Shown here piece by piece: positions 62,919 through 64,000 of a stretch of DNA of 64,000 bases (the first letter of the stretch is position 1; the number at the start of each line of letters is the position of its first letter). The DNA comes from Halictus rubicundus. Taxonomy: Eukaryota; Arthropoda; Insecta; Hymenoptera; Halictidae. The stretch is from the NCBI RefSeq assembly GCF_050948215.1, contig NW_027488983.1, positions 102,227 to 166,226 of the forward strand, read 5' to 3'. The notes under the pieces are model-generated. The model did no database searches. It saw nothing but the letters and a program-made list of their open reading frames with translations, and was not told the DNA's origin. The translations under genes were made by a program, and so were the position numbers.

Positions 62919-64000
62919 GATGGAGGATACGATATAATAGAGGATACGATAATAGATAGGATAGGATAGGATAGAGGATAGGATAGGAAAGAGGATTCGA
63001 TATTATAGACGATAGGATAGGATAGAGTATAGGATAGAATAGAGGATAGGATAGGATAGAGGATAGGATAGAGGATAGGATAGGATAGAGGATAGGATAG
63101 GATAGAGGATAGGCTAGGATAGAGGATAGGATAGGATAGAGGATAGGATAGGATAGAGGATAGGATAGGATAGATGATATGATAGGATAGAGGATAGGAT
63201 AGGATAGAGGATAGGATAGGATAGAGGATAGGATAGGATAGAGGATAGGATAGGATAGAGGATATGAAAGGATAGAGGATAGGATAGGATAGAGGATAGG
63301 ATAGGATAGAGGATAGGATAGGATAGAGGATAGGATAGGATAGAGGATAGGATAGGATAGAGCATAGGATAGGATGGAGGATACGATATAATAGAGGCTA
63401 CGATAATAGATAGGATAGGATAGGATAGAGGATAGGATAGGAAAGAGGATTCGATATTATAGACGATAGGATAGGATAGAGTATAGGATAGAATAGAGGA
63501 TAGGATAGGATAGAGGATATTATAGGGTAGAGGATAGGATAGGATAGAGGATACGATATGATAGAGGATAGGAAAGAGGATAGGATATAATACAGTATAG
63601 GATAGGATTGAGTATAGGATGGGATAGAGGATAGGATAGGGTATTGGATATGATAGAGGATGGGATAGGATAGAGGATAGGATAGGATAGAGGATAGGAT
63701 AGGATAGAGGATATGATAGGATAGAGGATAGGATAGGATAGAGCATAGGATAGGGTAGAGGATAGGATAGAGGATAGGATAGAGGATAGGATAGAGGATA
63801 GGACATAATAGAGGATAGGATAGGATAGGATAGAGGATAGGATAGGATAGAGGATAGGATAGAATAGAGGATGGGATAGAGGATAGGATAGGATAGAGGA
63901 TAGGATAGAATAGAGGATAGGATAGAGGATAGGATAGGATAGAGGATAGGATAGGATAGAGGATAGGATAGGATAGAGGGTAGGATAGGATAGAGGATAG
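62919..64000. repeat. 4,242-bp tandem block, copy 3 (partial, cut by window end)
   Basis: It starts with the D marker at 62,923 and follows copies 1 and 2 to the last base, covering about the first quarter of the block. The window ends within it, so the tandem block probably continues beyond the right edge. Confidence 0.92.

Larger units (their letters stand above)
1..64000. repeat. Satellite array, 17-bp unit, spanning the whole window
   Basis: Every part of the window is made of the unit AGGATAGGATAGGATAG (two GGATA pentamers plus GGATAGA) and its variants. Many stretches are perfect for ten or more units, for example near 840-1,010, 11,170-11,350, 18,970-19,245, 26,210-26,488 and 36,770-36,930. 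Variant units are point changes, or have lost or gained one GGATA (12-bp and 22-bp units). The + strand unit contains no C, and C occurs only in variants. Both ends of the window are in mid-array, so the true array is longer. There is no unique sequence, intron-like gap or embedded element that departs from GGATA-type sequence, except the mildly divergent pieces listed separately. It is most likely eukaryotic heterochromatin; the species and the chromosomal site are unknown. Confidence 0.97.

Noticed and set aside
1..64000. CRISPR array
   Set aside because: Repeats are directly adjacent with no unique spacers of constant length, and no cas genes are present.

Overview
The whole 64-kb window is one uninterrupted satellite (tandem-repeat) array. 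I find no supportable protein gene, RNA gene, promoter, CRISPR array or transposon. The basic unit is 17 bp, AGGATAGGATAGGATAG, which can be read as two GGATA pentamers plus one GGATAGA heptamer. About 3,700 units fit in the window. Variants are mostly single-base changes (GGATCGG, GGACAGG, GATATGAT, GATACGAT, GGAAAGG, GGTTAGG), units of 12 bp (one pentamer lost) and 22 bp (one gained). The + strand unit is 7 A, 7 G, 3 T and no C, so the two strands differ extremely in composition. Both window ends lie inside the array. A megabase-style satellite of this kind points to eukaryotic heterochromatin (centromeric, pericentromeric, subtelomeric or sex-chromosomal). I cannot name the species from sequence alone.

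Layout. Variant units recur in fixed order as cassettes, so the array has higher-order structure. Domain 1 (about 1-45 kb) is built from three recurring marker groups: A (GGATCGG then GGAGACG), H (a GATATC unit followed by GGGGATTGG) and B (GATACGGTAGACG then GGAGGCGGTAC). Domain 2 (about 46.5 kb to the end) lacks A, H and B. It is built instead from markers D (GATGGAGGATACGATATAAT) and E (GAGGATTCGATATTATAGAC) and from runs of 12-bp units. Marker C (GGATATAATACAG then GGATTGAGTATAGG) occurs in both.

Segmental duplications lie on top of this. They include a 7,243-bp tandem duplication (18,334-25,576 and 25,577-32,819) and a 4,242-bp tandem block in two full copies plus a third that runs off the end (54,435-64,000). 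Smaller duplications have offsets of 3,251, 1,578, 801, 526, 676, 1,226, 1,713 and about 3,000 bp, and a dispersed homology has offset 9,109 bp. Two local oddities stand out: a 39-bp-period subarray at 9.75-10.15 kb and a 115-bp divergent element present four times between 40.27 and 43.16 kb.

No genes work together here. The very long minus-strand open frames (up to 2,124 codons) are by-products of a repeat whose reverse complement has no stop codon in any frame. The sequence reads as a record of unequal exchange, amplification and cassette shuffling inside a satellite. All coordinates of duplication edges were found by eye and are good to a few tens of bases.
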